Shown piece by piece: positions 14,863 to 15,021 of a stretch of 15,021 nucleotides of DNA (the stretch's first letter is position 1; each line of letters starts with the position of its first letter). The stretch is from Flavobacteriales bacterium UBA1958 (GTDB lineage Bacteria > Bacteroidota > Bacteroidia > Flavobacteriales_D > Sanyastnellaceae): assembly GCA_002336675.1 (NCBI GenBank), contig DDEI01000005.1, positions 49,030-64,050 on the forward strand. Reading direction: 5' to 3'. The translations under genes were made by a program, and so were the position numbers. A model generated the notes under the pieces. It saw nothing but the letters and a program-made list of their open reading frames with translations, ran no database searches and was not told where the DNA came from.

Positions 14863-15021
14863 TTCTAACTAGGGTTCTCCTTCTATGCTTTTTAAAAGCT
14901 TTAGAGATATTTAGAGTTAATCATAAAAACAGCCATATCAAAATGCACATGTTTTTTACTTAAGAATCATACGTTTTCATCTTTTTTAAACTCAATTTGA
15001 GTATTTATATCGGGTATATTC

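Noticed and set aside
14786..15021. 4.5S SRP RNA gene beside ffh
   Set aside because: No GC-rich hairpin with the conserved tetraloop is seen; the region is AT-rich with only short palindromes.

Overview
The window looks like a low-GC chromosomal piece of a free-living, probably marine or aquatic, Bacteroidota bacterium (Flavobacteriales-like; the family cannot be fixed from sequence alone). The signs are a type IX secretion (T9SS) C-terminal sorting domain, lysyl-endopeptidase-type proteases carrying MopE-like Asp/Cys repeats, a DUF4340 protein, a TAnnTTTG-type -7 promoter element and almost no Shine-Dalgarno sequences. No tRNA, rRNA, CRISPR array, integrase or insertion sequence is visible.

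Layout from left to right. (1) 1-948, plus strand: 3' part of a DUF4340-type protein, cut by the window edge. (2) 949-1336: a convergent spacer of about 390 bases with a possible eroded minus-strand reading frame, a 7-bp tandem repeat and a likely terminator for the protease genes. (3) 1337-10573, minus strand: three very large secreted proteins, transcribed in the order 10573 to 7568, 7544 to 4224, 4159 to 1337, with gaps of only 23 and 64 bases. They are a trypsin-fold serine protease, a metzincin metalloprotease and a second trypsin-fold serine protease. (4) 10650-14785, minus strand: a compact housekeeping operon, ffh - folD - ribD - EamA transporter, with gaps of 2 and 7 bases and a 4-base overlap. 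(5) 14786-15021: the ffh upstream region with a promoter-like element and short palindromes.

The protease cluster is the striking part. All three proteins have a signal peptide, a propeptide, a catalytic domain with its key residues intact, and long tails built from Cys/Asp-rich metal-binding-like repeats. Two of them, one from each protease class, end in the same module: a MopE-like repeat followed by a paired EF-hand, dockerin-like domain. The third ends in a conventional T9SS type A sorting domain. A lysine-rich linker at the pro/catalytic boundary of the metalloprotease, next to two proteases with Lys/Arg-type pockets, suggests (inference) an extracellular activation cascade. The metalloprotease also has an unbroken run of eight G inside the codons of its zinc-binding motif, a possible slippage site.

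The ffh operon is ordinary: Ffh (signal recognition particle GTPase), FolD (one-carbon folate metabolism) and RibD (riboflavin synthesis). The translationally coupled EamA-family permease after ribD is of mild interest because RibN riboflavin transporters belong to that superfamily.
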